This document shows, piece after piece, positions 39,860-49,200 of a stretch of DNA of 64,000 nucleotides. Source of the DNA: Janthinobacterium silvisoli (GTDB taxonomy: Bacteria > Pseudomonadota > Gammaproteobacteria > Burkholderiales > Burkholderiaceae_D); contig NZ_JACHCL010000004.1 in NCBI RefSeq assembly GCF_014200725.1, forward strand, positions 124,001 through 188,000, written 5' to 3'. A program made the translations under genes and the position numbers. Position 1 is the first letter of the stretch, and each line of letters begins with the position of its first letter. Below the pieces are notes generated by a model, which did not search any database, was not told the DNA's origin, and worked only from the letters and a program-made list of their open reading frames with translations.

Positions 39860-39988
39860 CTTCTTTCTCCTCGGGTAAAAGGCGGCGCTTTGTTGCACCG
39901 CACAGTACTCAACTTTAAGCGGACGTTCATTAGCAAACCTTGATGTACCTCAAGCTTTTTTTGTTCATTTGTTTCCAGATGACAGCAA

Positions 39989-40897
39989 TCAAGACAATAA
40001 CTTGATACCGTCCAGCGAAGATGCGCATTGTTCCCGTATCACGCTGACAAAATCGCGCACATAGGCCTTGTCTTTCAGACTATCCGGAACCGATACAAAC
40101 AGGTCGCTCCACAAGCCGTGATCGCCCACCGGACGCGCCACCACATAATCGTAATCGACATAGTTTTTAATGGCCCAGTTCGGCAAGGCGGCAATGCCGC
40201 GACGGCTGGCAACCAATTGCAGTACGGCCACAGTGAGCTCGGCCGTACGGCGCTCAAAATTGACGTTAGCTGGTCGCAGCACTTCGCGGATCAGGTCGAT
40301 GCGCTCTTCCGGCACCGGATAGGTGATCAAGGTTTCGCCTTCAAAATCGCTCGCCATCAAACGCCGCTGCGCCTGCAAGCGGTGCTTTTGCGCCATCACC
40401 ACCAGGATTTCAAAACGGAACAAAGGGAATACGCTGAAATCGGGGCCGTACGGCGAGCCGATCACCAGGTCAGCCTCGCCCGAACGCAGCAATTCCGCCG
40501 GCTCGCTATGAAAGCCCGACACCAGGTCGATTTCCACTTCCGGCCAGCGCTGGCGGAACGCATCCATCACTGGCATCAGCCAGTCGAAACAGGTATGGCA
40601 TTCCAGCACCACGCGCAATTGCCCCTTGTCCCCCTGCGACAGCCGCGCCACATCGCGTTCGGCCAGCTCGATCTCGGGCAAGAGCTTGTCGGCCAATTCC
40701 AGCAAACGGCTGCCGGTAGCCGTAAAGGCGATCGGCATCGACTTGCGCTCAAACAAAGGAGCGTTGTAGCGCTCTTCCAATAAACGGATCTGGTGCGACA
40801 GCGCCGACTGGGTCAGATTGAGCAGTTGCGCGGCGCGCACCAGGCTGCCCGAGGAACGCAAGGCACTCAGGGTGCGCAGGTGACGGATTTCTAGCAT
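39989..40897 (-). CDS. metR: LysR-type methionine regulator MetR
   Basis: This 302-aa regulator aligns along its length with E. coli MetR. The helix-turn-helix reads GSLVRAAQLLNLTQSALSHQ. Effector-domain blocks VVLECHTCFDWLMPVMDAF, LITYPVP and RRGIAALPNWA follow. It normally uses homocysteine to activate metE and other met genes. It is divergent from a decayed metE and from a perfect MetR-type box at 40918-40936. The gene itself is intact, so it must have other targets, for example metF or metH. Confidence 0.92.
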   Translation of the reverse strand: MLEIRHLRTLSALRSSGSLVRAAQLLNLTQSALSHQIRLLEERYNAPLFERKSMPIAFTATGSRLLELADKLLPEIELAERDVARLSQGDKGQLRVVLECHTCFDWLMPVMDAFRQRWPEVEIDLVSGFHSEPAELLRSGEADLVIGSPYGPDFSVFPLFRFEILVVMAQKHRLQAQRRLMASDFEGETLITYPVPEERIDLIREVLRPANVNFERRTAELTVAVLQLVASRRGIAALPNWAIKNYVDYDYVVARPVGDHGLWSDLFVSVPDSLKDKAYVRDFVSVIREQCASSLDGIKLLS

Positions 40898-40917
40898 GTG
40901 AGAAAAGGTGAGTTTGT

Positions 40918-40936
40918 ACGTGAATTATTTTCACGT
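40918..40936. promoter_or_regulatory. MetR-type operator
   Basis: ACGTGAA and TTCACGT form perfect 7-bp arms around TTATT. The core fits the known MetR consensus TGAA-N5-TTCA. It lies 21 bp upstream of the metR start and 82 bp before the metE remnant, where a shared operator is expected. Confidence 0.8.
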
Positions 40937-41017
40937 TATTCGGAAAAATATTTCTTTTTGATTATAAATCAGATTGCCGCACACTCTAGCCTACGCACAT
41001 GAAATCTCGATGACATC

Positions 41018-41547
41018 ATGACTTTCCACAGCCATATCCGTGGATTTCTCCGTATCGGTGTGGAACGTGAATGACATTTGTGCTCGACCGCCACTGACAC
41101 GTTGAAATGTCCGAGGCCGCACTGGAAGAGATCGGCAAAACTCTGCGCGCATACTACTGACGCTGCAAAAAAAGATGCGGAATTGGATCACGTTACGGTG
41201 GCGAACGATGCCACGCAGATCCACATGCATATGTGCTATTCGGAATTCAACAACATCCTGCCGCACATCGCTGCTATGGACGCCGATGTGATTACCATTG
41301 AAACCAGCCACTGAGGCATGGAATTGTTAACCGGCTTAGGCCAGTTCGCATGTCCGAACGAAATCAGCCCCGGCGTGTACCGCATCCACTCGCCGCACGT
41401 ACCATCTTATGCACCTGCTGCAAAAAATCCAGCGCGGTGATTCCACCAGCCAATCTTTGGATTAACCTCGACTGCGGCTTGAAAGCACGGGGCTGGGATG
41501 AGACGAAAGCGGTCGCGCACAATACGACGCAAATGGGGGTAGCGTGA
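41018..41547 (+). pseudogene. metE: Decayed metE (cobalamin-independent methionine synthase) remnant
   Basis: An ATG at 41018 opens the MetE N-terminus MTFHSHIRGFLRIGVERE and then hits TGA at 41072. From about 41200 MetE C-terminal blocks return: [29 protein letters not shown], an in-frame stop, then [19 protein letters not shown]. After another stop and frame change comes LWINLDCGLKARGWDETKA. About 530 bp remain of a gene normally near 2.3 kb, so most of the middle is deleted. Zinc-ligand region CGLK is present but out of frame. The divergent metR and MetR box are intact. Confidence 0.92.
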
Positions 41548-41603
41548 GGGAAGCGCAAGGCTGACAGAGAATTAATATTTTTTCTTTCTCTGAAGGATAA
41601 CAA

Positions 41604-41645
41604 TAAAAAGGGCCAACTGCAACGATGCAGGAGTCCCTATTTTTG
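41604..41645. terminator. Probable bidirectional terminator after the RHS/immunity unit
   Basis: AAAAAGGG and CCCTATTTTT flank an imperfect stem with CTGCA/TGCAG near the loop. It lies between the metE remnant and the minus-strand immunity-like gene, whose stop is at 41723. Confidence 0.6.
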
Positions 41646-41722
41646 TTTCGTACGTATTAACTATTCTCATGGCTATGACGCAATGTAAGACCTGACATCA
41701 TCATTATTTTTTTAAATCTATA

Positions 41723-42109
41723 TTAATTAGGACAATTAAAATTCATTTCAAATACATATTTGATTTGCCATCCATTTTTTCCTTGGCCAATATATATTTT
41801 CGCGTGTTCCTTGCACCATCCTTGGTAAGAATAAAAAGCATACCGATTATCAAAAAAATCCACCCATGCAACATTCTTTAATGCCCTATCAACTTCTTCA
41901 ACATTCGGCTTCCCACTTAAAATACATGTCTCAGAAATAACCCCTCCGCTTGTTCCATTACATTTAACAATATAATTCTGCAATGACGTGCCTTTTATTT
42001 TTTGTGAAATATAAAAATTTTTTGTCGAAGGCGGCCTATTTTTTTCCTGAAAAAAAAGAAAGGACATCCAAATTAAAATAAATAAAAATCCAAAAATATT
42101 TTTTTTCAT
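41723..42109 (-). CDS. AT-rich small membrane protein, putative immunity protein
   Basis: This 128-aa protein has one N-terminal hydrophobic helix (residues 5-20, FGFLFILIWMSF) and a polar domain with four Cys, fitting a membrane-anchored or exported periplasmic protein. Its ATG at 42109 overlaps the TGA of the RHS gene as ATGA, so translation is coupled. Base composition is far more AT-rich than the surroundings. Polymorphic toxin genes are typically followed by exactly such an immunity gene. No family is recognised, so the role is inferred from position. Confidence 0.7.
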   Translation of the reverse strand: MKKNIFGFLFILIWMSFLFFQEKNRPPSTKNFYISQKIKGTSLQNYIVKCNGTSGGVISETCILSGKPNVEEVDRALKNVAWVDFFDNRYAFYSYQGWCKEHAKIYIGQGKNGWQIKYVFEMNFNCPN

Positions 42110-45100
42110 TTTTCAAAATCATGAACTTTTATTGTTGCCCCGGCAGAAAGTAAGCCTCCCGTCTTAGGCAGCCCTATGTTTGCTTTGCTTCCTAATCCAC
42201 CACCAATTAAATAAGCTGTATTTGTCTTGCCTGTATTATTGTCATACGCAGTAGATGTTCCAATACATAATCTTTGACAGAGTACAGCTCCTCCCGCTGC
42301 GCCTGGCAAAAATTCATCCACGCTCATTGTAGAGGAAGCACTCATATATCCTGCGAGTACTGAGATACTTCCAAGCGATGGAGTTAATTCCACACCCCAA
42401 GTGAAGTAAATACTTTGATCAGTTTTAGTCAATGACATCGATGCACCAAAAACTGATATATTAGCTTGATAAAAGTCTGGCGCTGCGGCCTTAATTGCGA
42501 CATCCTCACTGGCCTTCCACAATTTTCCTATCGGGGATTCTATCAAAGCATCGAATGGATTTCCGATATCAAGGGGATTACATTTATATGTCCTGCATTG
42601 ATTGAAGATATAAGCAAAAGCAGCCGACTGCGCACCATTACTGAATTTCCCCCCTCCCAGAACAGAAGCCGTCCCACCGATGACTGCACTAACAGATGCT
42701 CCTGCCAACATATCATTTTTTGTAAAGGATGATGTTATTGGCGTAAATGCCTTGGCAAGTGCAGCACTCATTGCTCCAGAACCACATTTGCCACCACCTG
42801 CAACACTCGATATACAACCAACGACACCATGCGCCGCTATTGCAGTGGCAAATTTGGAGGAATTGATACCGCCAGCGGCATCTTTATAATTGCCAAATTC
42901 TTTGCCTACACCATAAAACATCGATGCAGTAAATGCTCCCTGCAAAGCCCCCTTCAAATTTCCAGAACTCACCGCGCCACTGACAAAGCCACTAACGGCA
43001 ACTTGTGTAAACTCTCCCGTCACACCCATATTTGCCAAGAAACTACTTCCTGGTAAATATACGCTGATCGCGATGGAGGCAATCATAGGTGCATATTGCT
43101 TTATATGGTTGTTCCATAGATTGTCCAGAGCGCGAATCTTGATAAGACCATTGAATAAATGACCACTCGGATCCGTGCACGTCATCGGATTGTTATAGCA
43201 ATACGTGTAGCGGTTGTAGTTCTGCAGATTGGTCGGATCCTGGATGAAAGGATCGCCCTGCAGGAACAAACCCAGGCGCGGGTCGAAGATGCGCCCGTTC
43301 ATATGGATCAGGCCAACGTCGTCCAAGTGCTCATGTCCCGTATAACCACGGTCGGTACCGCTACTGGTATTGCTCCAGTCATAGACCAGCTTGCCATCCG
43401 GATCGTAATTGCCGCTGGCCGTGCGGCGCTTGCCGAATGGGTCATATGAATAGCGCGCCGTTACCGCACCTGCATGGTCGGTGGTGGCCACCAGGCTATC
43501 CAGATGATCCTTGTGCCAGTATTCCACTTTCACCAGCACGATACTGCCCAGTGCTGCGGGACCACCATCGCCGGCCGGCAGGGCGGGCATGCTTCCGCTC
43601 GATACCAGCACGCCCAGGCTCATGCCGCCGACGGATAAATAATGGCGGTTGCTGACCGCGCTGCCATTCGTTTCGCTCTCGAAAGACAAACCACCTGAGT
43701 TGTCCGGATGCAGCATCCAGGTCACGCGCGTACCGCTGGAATTGACGCGCGTTTCCTTGATACGCTGGTGATTCTCATCATATTGCCAGCTGTATTGCAC
43801 GCCATTCGGGCCGCTGATGCCGCCCTGGCCATCAGGTAAATTAAAGCTGGTATAGCTGATCTTGCGGTAATTGCCCTGGCTGGACGAGATCATATTGCCG
43901 TTGTCGTCATAGCCGTAAGGCTGGCTGCCGCCCACCGTCAACGGTGCATGCGGCCGCAGTGCGCCAGGGCCTTGCGCCGGGTAGGTATAGATACCCACAT
44001 CACTCTTGTACAGGATGCTGCCCAGCGCACTGTACTGGATGCCTACGGTACGTTCTTTTCCGGGGATATTGCCTGCCGCCGTGCGGTATTCATACAGGCG
44101 GCCCAGCGCATCGTATTTATACTCGTCGTTGACCGTGCCTGTCGTGCCGTCGCCATTGATATCTTCGCGCACTTGCAGCTGGCCTGTGCGATCCCAGGCA
44201 TAGCTGTAATTCATCACTGTGCTTGCACCGTTCAAACCGGCAGTCGCCGTGTCGACGCGTCCGCTGATGGCGTCGAAAGCAGCACGGCTGACGACATTGT
44301 TGCCGTAGCGCTGCAATTCGGCTTTGCCCAGAGCATTATAGGAATCGGCCTGCCACAACATACTGCCAGCTGGCAAGCTAACGCTGGCTCCCGGCACGCC
44401 ACCTGCCACAGCCGGCAGGGGATTGACGGTAGCCGCCGTCGCCAGTTTCAGCTGCGACAGGAAACCCTTGGCCGTGTAGACGTAATCAACCTTCAATCCC
44501 GTCGGATAGGTCTGGCTTGCCGGACGGCCCGTGACGCTGTCATAGCTGGTAGCCGTGGCAAAACCGGGACCGTTGCTGACGATGGTGCGCGTACTCACCG
44601 GACGGCCCTTGGCATCATAGGCGATCTTGCGGCTGATGCCATTGCTGGTACTACTAGCACACAGCTTACCTATGCCATTCGGACAGTTGTCATACACCCA
44701 GCTGCTTTCGTATTCGGCCTCGCTACGCGCCGTCATCCGCCCCAGTACGTCATATTGCATGCGCGTGCGGGCCAGTTTTTCGCGCTGTTCCGGACTTTGC
44801 TGCGATTCCTGCGCTATCCTGCGCTGGTTCGGACTTTGCTGCCAGACCATCTCGCCAGCAGCGTTATAACCATATTGCCACCAGCCTGTATCAGGGTCGC
44901 GCATCTCCACCTTGCGGCCGCGGATATCATAGCTGAGCTTGATGCTGTTCTGCATCGCATCCTTGGTTTCCAGCAGATTACCAAAGGCATCATGCTGATA
45001 GGCAATCTGTGCACCCAGCGCGTTCGTTACGCGTACCAGCTTGCCATCGACGTTTTTTTCCTCGAGCTTGCTTTGACCCAGGTCGTCGGTCGTCAAGACC

Positions 45101-46125
45101 TTCATTCCCGTATAGCTGATCCGCGTCACCGCTGCCTGAAAGCTGCCACGGCTACCAAACTGCACCGTACCCTGGCTACCCTTGGCGTCGCGCACATACA
45201 CGGCGACCGGCCGCCCCAGAGCATCATAGCTGGTCGTGCTCATGCCATAGCTCTTGGCCGCGCCACCAGCCACCGAAGCTTCGGTATCGAGGAAATAAGG
45301 CTGCGTTGCCACGGTAACAACGCCGTATTGATTGTATTCCGTGTCTTGCACGATCAGGCGGTTGCGGCCACCCGCCTGGCTAGCGCCATCGAAGGCTTCC
45401 GTCACGCTGCGTATCACGCGCCCGGCACGGTCAATATACGTACGCGTAAAAGGGCCGCTCTTGTTGCCGTTGACATCACGCGGCTCGCCATGCGTCATGC
45501 TGGCTGCCTCGGCGGGCTGCTCACCTGCGGCAAACCCCAGCGATGCGCATTCGGCGCTATTGCTGCTGATATCTCTGTCCAATGATGCCAAGATGCAATA
45601 CGCAGTCACGCTGCTGGTGCCATCGGCACGTAATTCACGCACGGTTCGGCCAAAATCGTCCACCTGCCAGTTTGTCGTCAACTGGTTCGGCCCCACCAGG
45701 CTGACAGCCGAGCCAAAGCGCGGGTCAAAACTCCTGCTTTCCGACTGCCCCTTGGCGTTGCTGGCCGTGCCAGGAAAGGCGCCGGCCGGCACGCTGATGC
45801 TGACCCCGCCCACCGTGACCGCCTGCGCTGCAAAAGTGCCGCTGCTGCCACGCGCAAGGAACAGGGCATCGCCAGTGGCGCCGGCGCAATTTTCGGTGCG
45901 CGACACTTTCTTGTTGCCGAAAGCGTCGTATTCATAAGTCGTCTTGACGCACAGGGCAGGATTGTCAGGCTCTACCGTTTCGCTGGTGAGCAAGCCGCTG
46001 GCGGGATCGTATTCGAACGAACTCGACCGGCTATAACTGTAGGGATTGGGCGCGGTCTGGGCTTGAACTTGCCCATTAAGCAATAAAAAGATAACGCTTA
46101 GCAGGGAGGGAACGATTTTACGCAT
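42106..46125 (-). CDS. Secreted RHS-repeat protein with variable C-terminal (putative toxin)
   Basis: This 1339-aa protein has a Sec signal (MRKIVPSLL to VQAQ). Many YD/RHS repeats follow, for example YEYDAFGNK, YDALGRPVAVY, YQHDAFGNLLETKD and YGYDDNGNM. The RHS core end is at about residues 930-990 (GRIFDPRLGLFLQGDPF, YCYNNPMTCTDPSG). The last 350 residues differ: a Gly/Ala-rich hydrophobic region (AHGVVGCISSVAGGGKCGSG) and, from about 1200, a beta-rich tail ending in GATIKVHDFEK. Such C-termini carry toxins. It follows the SpvB-like gene and overlaps its candidate immunity gene. Confidence 0.88.
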   Translation of the reverse strand: MRKIVPSLLSVIFLLLNGQVQAQTAPNPYSYSRSSSFEYDPASGLLTSETVEPDNPALCVKTTYEYDAFGNKKVSRTENCAGATGDALFLARGSSGTFAAQAVTVGGVSISVPAGAFPGTASNAKGQSESRSFDPRFGSAVSLVGPNQLTTNWQVDDFGRTVRELRADGTSSVTAYCILASLDRDISSNSAECASLGFAAGEQPAEAASMTHGEPRDVNGNKSGPFTRTYIDRAGRVIRSVTEAFDGASQAGGRNRLIVQDTEYNQYGVVTVATQPYFLDTEASVAGGAAKSYGMSTTSYDALGRPVAVYVRDAKGSQGTVQFGSRGSFQAAVTRISYTGMKVLTTDDLGQSKLEEKNVDGKLVRVTNALGAQIAYQHDAFGNLLETKDAMQNSIKLSYDIRGRKVEMRDPDTGWWQYGYNAAGEMVWQQSPNQRRIAQESQQSPEQREKLARTRMQYDVLGRMTARSEAEYESSWVYDNCPNGIGKLCASSTSNGISRKIAYDAKGRPVSTRTIVSNGPGFATATSYDSVTGRPASQTYPTGLKVDYVYTAKGFLSQLKLATAATVNPLPAVAGGVPGASVSLPAGSMLWQADSYNALGKAELQRYGNNVVSRAAFDAISGRVDTATAGLNGASTVMNYSYAWDRTGQLQVREDINGDGTTGTVNDEYKYDALGRLYEYRTAAGNIPGKERTVGIQYSALGSILYKSDVGIYTYPAQGPGALRPHAPLTVGGSQPYGYDDNGNMISSSQGNYRKISYTSFNLPDGQGGISGPNGVQYSWQYDENHQRIKETRVNSSGTRVTWMLHPDNSGGLSFESETNGSAVSNRHYLSVGGMSLGVLVSSGSMPALPAGDGGPAALGSIVLVKVEYWHKDHLDSLVATTDHAGAVTARYSYDPFGKRRTASGNYDPDGKLVYDWSNTSSGTDRGYTGHEHLDDVGLIHMNGRIFDPRLGLFLQGDPFIQDPTNLQNYNRYTYCYNNPMTCTDPSGHLFNGLIKIRALDNLWNNHIKQYAPMIASIAISVYLPGSSFLANMGVTGEFTQVAVSGFVSGAVSSGNLKGALQGAFTASMFYGVGKEFGNYKDAAGGINSSKFATAIAAHGVVGCISSVAGGGKCGSGAMSAALAKAFTPITSSFTKNDMLAGASVSAVIGGTASVLGGGKFSNGAQSAAFAYIFNQCRTYKCNPLDIGNPFDALIESPIGKLWKASEDVAIKAAAPDFYQANISVFGASMSLTKTDQSIYFTWGVELTPSLGSISVLAGYMSASSTMSVDEFLPGAAGGAVLCQRLCIGTSTAYDNNTGKTNTAYLIGGGLGSKANIGLPKTGGLLSAGATIKVHDFEK

Positions 46126-46161
46126 CGCTTGCCTTTGGCAAAAATATTCGGGAAAAAGAAG

Positions 46162-46191
46162 AAAAACGGGCCTGCCGACAGCGCCGGCAGG
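46162..46191 (-). terminator. Terminator-like hairpin between spvB-like and RHS genes
   Basis: On the minus strand CCTGCCG pairs with CGGCAGG around seven bases and is followed by CCCG and five T. It would reduce read-through from the SpvB-like gene into the RHS gene, so the RHS gene may be made at a lower level or from its own promoter. Confidence 0.5.
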
Positions 46192-46241
46192 TAAGCTCAG
46201 GCACCGGCAGAAAACCTCCCGCCAGGCCTGACTTCACGGCA

Positions 46242-49200
46242 TCAGTCGTCGTCGAGTAACAAAGACAGAATGGCCGACAGGTCGATGTTGTTCACCGGCG
46301 GCTTGGGTGGCGGCGGATTGCTCCCTACGCCATCGACCGGTCCCGTCGTGGCGGTCGCGATCAGCGGCAGGTGATTCGGCACCTCATTGGCAACCGAGGC
46401 TTTTTTCAGGCGCCCCAGTATCCACGCATCACCAGCAATGGTGTTCGGGAAATAAGTATTGGTGCTGGTCTTGGTAAACGTCTGTGCCAGTCCCAGCGCC
46501 GTGCCGGTGGTCTGCATGACGATCTGCGTCGCATCGCCGCTATCATTGAAGATGTTGGTCGTCGTTACCGTTGGCAAGTCGTTGCCCGCTAAATCCTTGC
46601 CGGTTTCCACGCTACGGTACAGATATGGACGGCGCACCTTGGCGCCAGTCATGCAGGGCGCCGTTTCCGTGGCACGGGCTTCCGCACCCGCCGGGGCAGT
46701 ACGGTCGCAATACACATAACTGCTGCGGCTCAGAACCTGGGCCTGGTCGCGCGGCGTCGCCAGCGATGCCAGCCACGTTTCGCTCCAGGCCGCCATGCCG
46801 GTATCCGCGCCATTTTGCAAATACTGGGTCGTGACTGTCATCGGCTCACCGTTGGGACCTTCGCTCTGGCGGCGAATTTCACGGAACCCCAGGAAGCCGC
46901 GTCCGTCATACGCCGATTTCATGCCGGCATAGCGGTATTGCGTCGTCTGCTGGGTTTTGCCAACGCCCGTGTCACTCACCGTACTGGCGACCGCATAGGT
47001 AGGCACCACCAGATCGACCAGCGGATACGCCGCCGCATTCGCCGTGCCGCGGTCGCTGATATAGCGTGGTCCCAGGGCGCCACTATCCGAATTGCTCAAC
47101 AATACCCAATTCAAGGTGGTTGTTAATCCCATGCCGGAAGTAACCGAAATCAACTGATCCGCCGGTGTGGGATCGTCCCGCACAAACAGGGTGTTAACAG
47201 CGCCGGGCGTAGGGTAGAACAGTCGCAAGATCTCGGTAGTGCCACTGCCCGTGAAGTCGCCCAGCAGCATGGTGGTTCTGCCATTACTGTGCTGTAGCTG
47301 TTCGGTAATATTGAAAGTATCCGAACGCCGGAAAGTACCGTCACCGTTGCTCAGGAATACAGCGTTTTTGCTGGTATCGTCACCCCAACGCAGAATATCG
47401 GTGCGACCATCGCCATCCATGTCGACGAAATGGGCATTCGAACTGAACTGAATACCGGTAGAAAAAGAGATAAGTTCATCACCAGGATTAATCAGATTGA
47501 AATTTGTTACCTGAGGGCGCATCTGGCTACCGTTGGAAAGCCACAATCGCTGGAAACGTGCATTGAGCGCGGTGTCAAGGCAATCGCTCTTGCCATCACC
47601 ATTAAAATCCATGGCACCTGCGCAACTTCCCGCGGCAGGAGACTCCACAAAATCGCCGTTCCCCAAGGATAGCAAAACACTGAAGCTTGAAGCCAGATCA
47701 GATAATCCATCACCATTGATATCCATGGTGATCAATCCAGTGCCCCCAGGCGTCGCATACACAGAAGTATGGATCAGATTGGTCGAGGCTTCCACGAAGC
47801 TGCCATTCTGTTGCCCTAAATAAAGACGCGTACATGTTATTTTTGCACATGCAGTCATCTGGTTCGGAAGTTCAGGTTCGTACAAATCCTTATATCCAGG
47901 CAAGACGGTCGTAATAATATCGAGAATACCGTCGCCATTGACATCGATCAGATAGAAATTGCGCCCCTCCGTCTGTGTATATCTGGTCTGATGCTCTGAC
48001 ATGCGAGATGCCATGGCAGCAGCCACTGGTGCAGCCGAAGGTGACTTCATCAGCATTGGCTGATCAATGACGTCACAGTTCCTCACGCATGAATCGAACG
48101 ATGAATTGAATATTGCCTTGGTGGTGAAATCAATATCTGCAGTAACGTCAATCGGCCGGAAACTACCATCACCATTAGACAAATACAACACATTACGCTT
48201 GGGACCACACGAAGTATCATTTACCGACGTCGTTACCATCGTGCGTAAAATGTCGCTTAAACCATCGCCATTAAAGTCGGCCACGACGGAGCTATAGCAT
48301 CCATCACTCTTGAACAGATTCTGGTCGGTGATATTAAACTTGGCGGACTTGACAAAATTGCCTTTTCCCGTACTTTCATACAGGCCGTTTTCCCATGGAT
48401 TGTCTGACCAGCGCAGAATATCGGTACGGCCACTGCCAAAGAAACTTCCTACCATGGCGCCATAAAAAACTGTTCCCGGTAGCATCTTTTCATTTAGCAA
48501 AGGACCGTTCCTGAACAAGGTATTTTGGCTATAGGCAAGACTGCCGCCCTTGCTGTAGGCAAAGGTGGTAGCTGGCAGGCATTTCTGTTCATTGGCGCCC
48601 ATGCATTCGGCGATGCTGGTCACACGGCTACGGCCGCTACGCGGTCCTTGGTCGTACGACAACTTTATTACCTTGGTGCGGATTGCACCTGCAGGCTGGG
48701 TAGCCTGGGCCGCAGGCCAGTTGATATAGGTATGGATCTTTTTCAGCAGCCGCACGCTGACATTCTTGACGCCATTGTGGTATGCCTCTGACCGGTCCTG
48801 TGCCTGGTTCGGCGTATCGGGCCTGTCACTGTATTCAAAGACGATGCGGTTCGTCGGCGCCTGCGTGCCATTGCCCGTGTAGCGGATTTCCGTCAGGTTC
48901 CATTCATGACCGGCATTGCTTCCCGTCTGACTACCCCAGACCATGTTACGCTGCTCATACTGGAAGTCCATATAGTTACCAACCGTATCGGCAATCCGGC
49001 TGACGGGCCAGACTGTCACCACCGGGCGGGTAGTGAGTGACGAGTTGCCATTGGCATCGACCGGTGCATCTGCAGTGATATTCGCATTGGCGCTGGCATT
49101 GCCATTAACGCCATACTCATAAATCTGTCCGCTTTTGGTCCAGACCTTGAAATACGCGGGGCCATTCGCCGGGTTGCCTCCGGCCATGCCATAAGCGCGG

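Noticed and set aside
41102-41160. Short open frame [17 protein letters not shown] within the metE remnant
   Set aside because: It has no ribosome binding site and lies in decayed sequence between MetE fragments. It is too short and not recognisable as a gene.
43948-45585. A 545-codon open frame opposite the RHS gene
   Set aside because: The minus strand shows clear RHS repeats over the whole stretch. The plus-strand frame has no family features.
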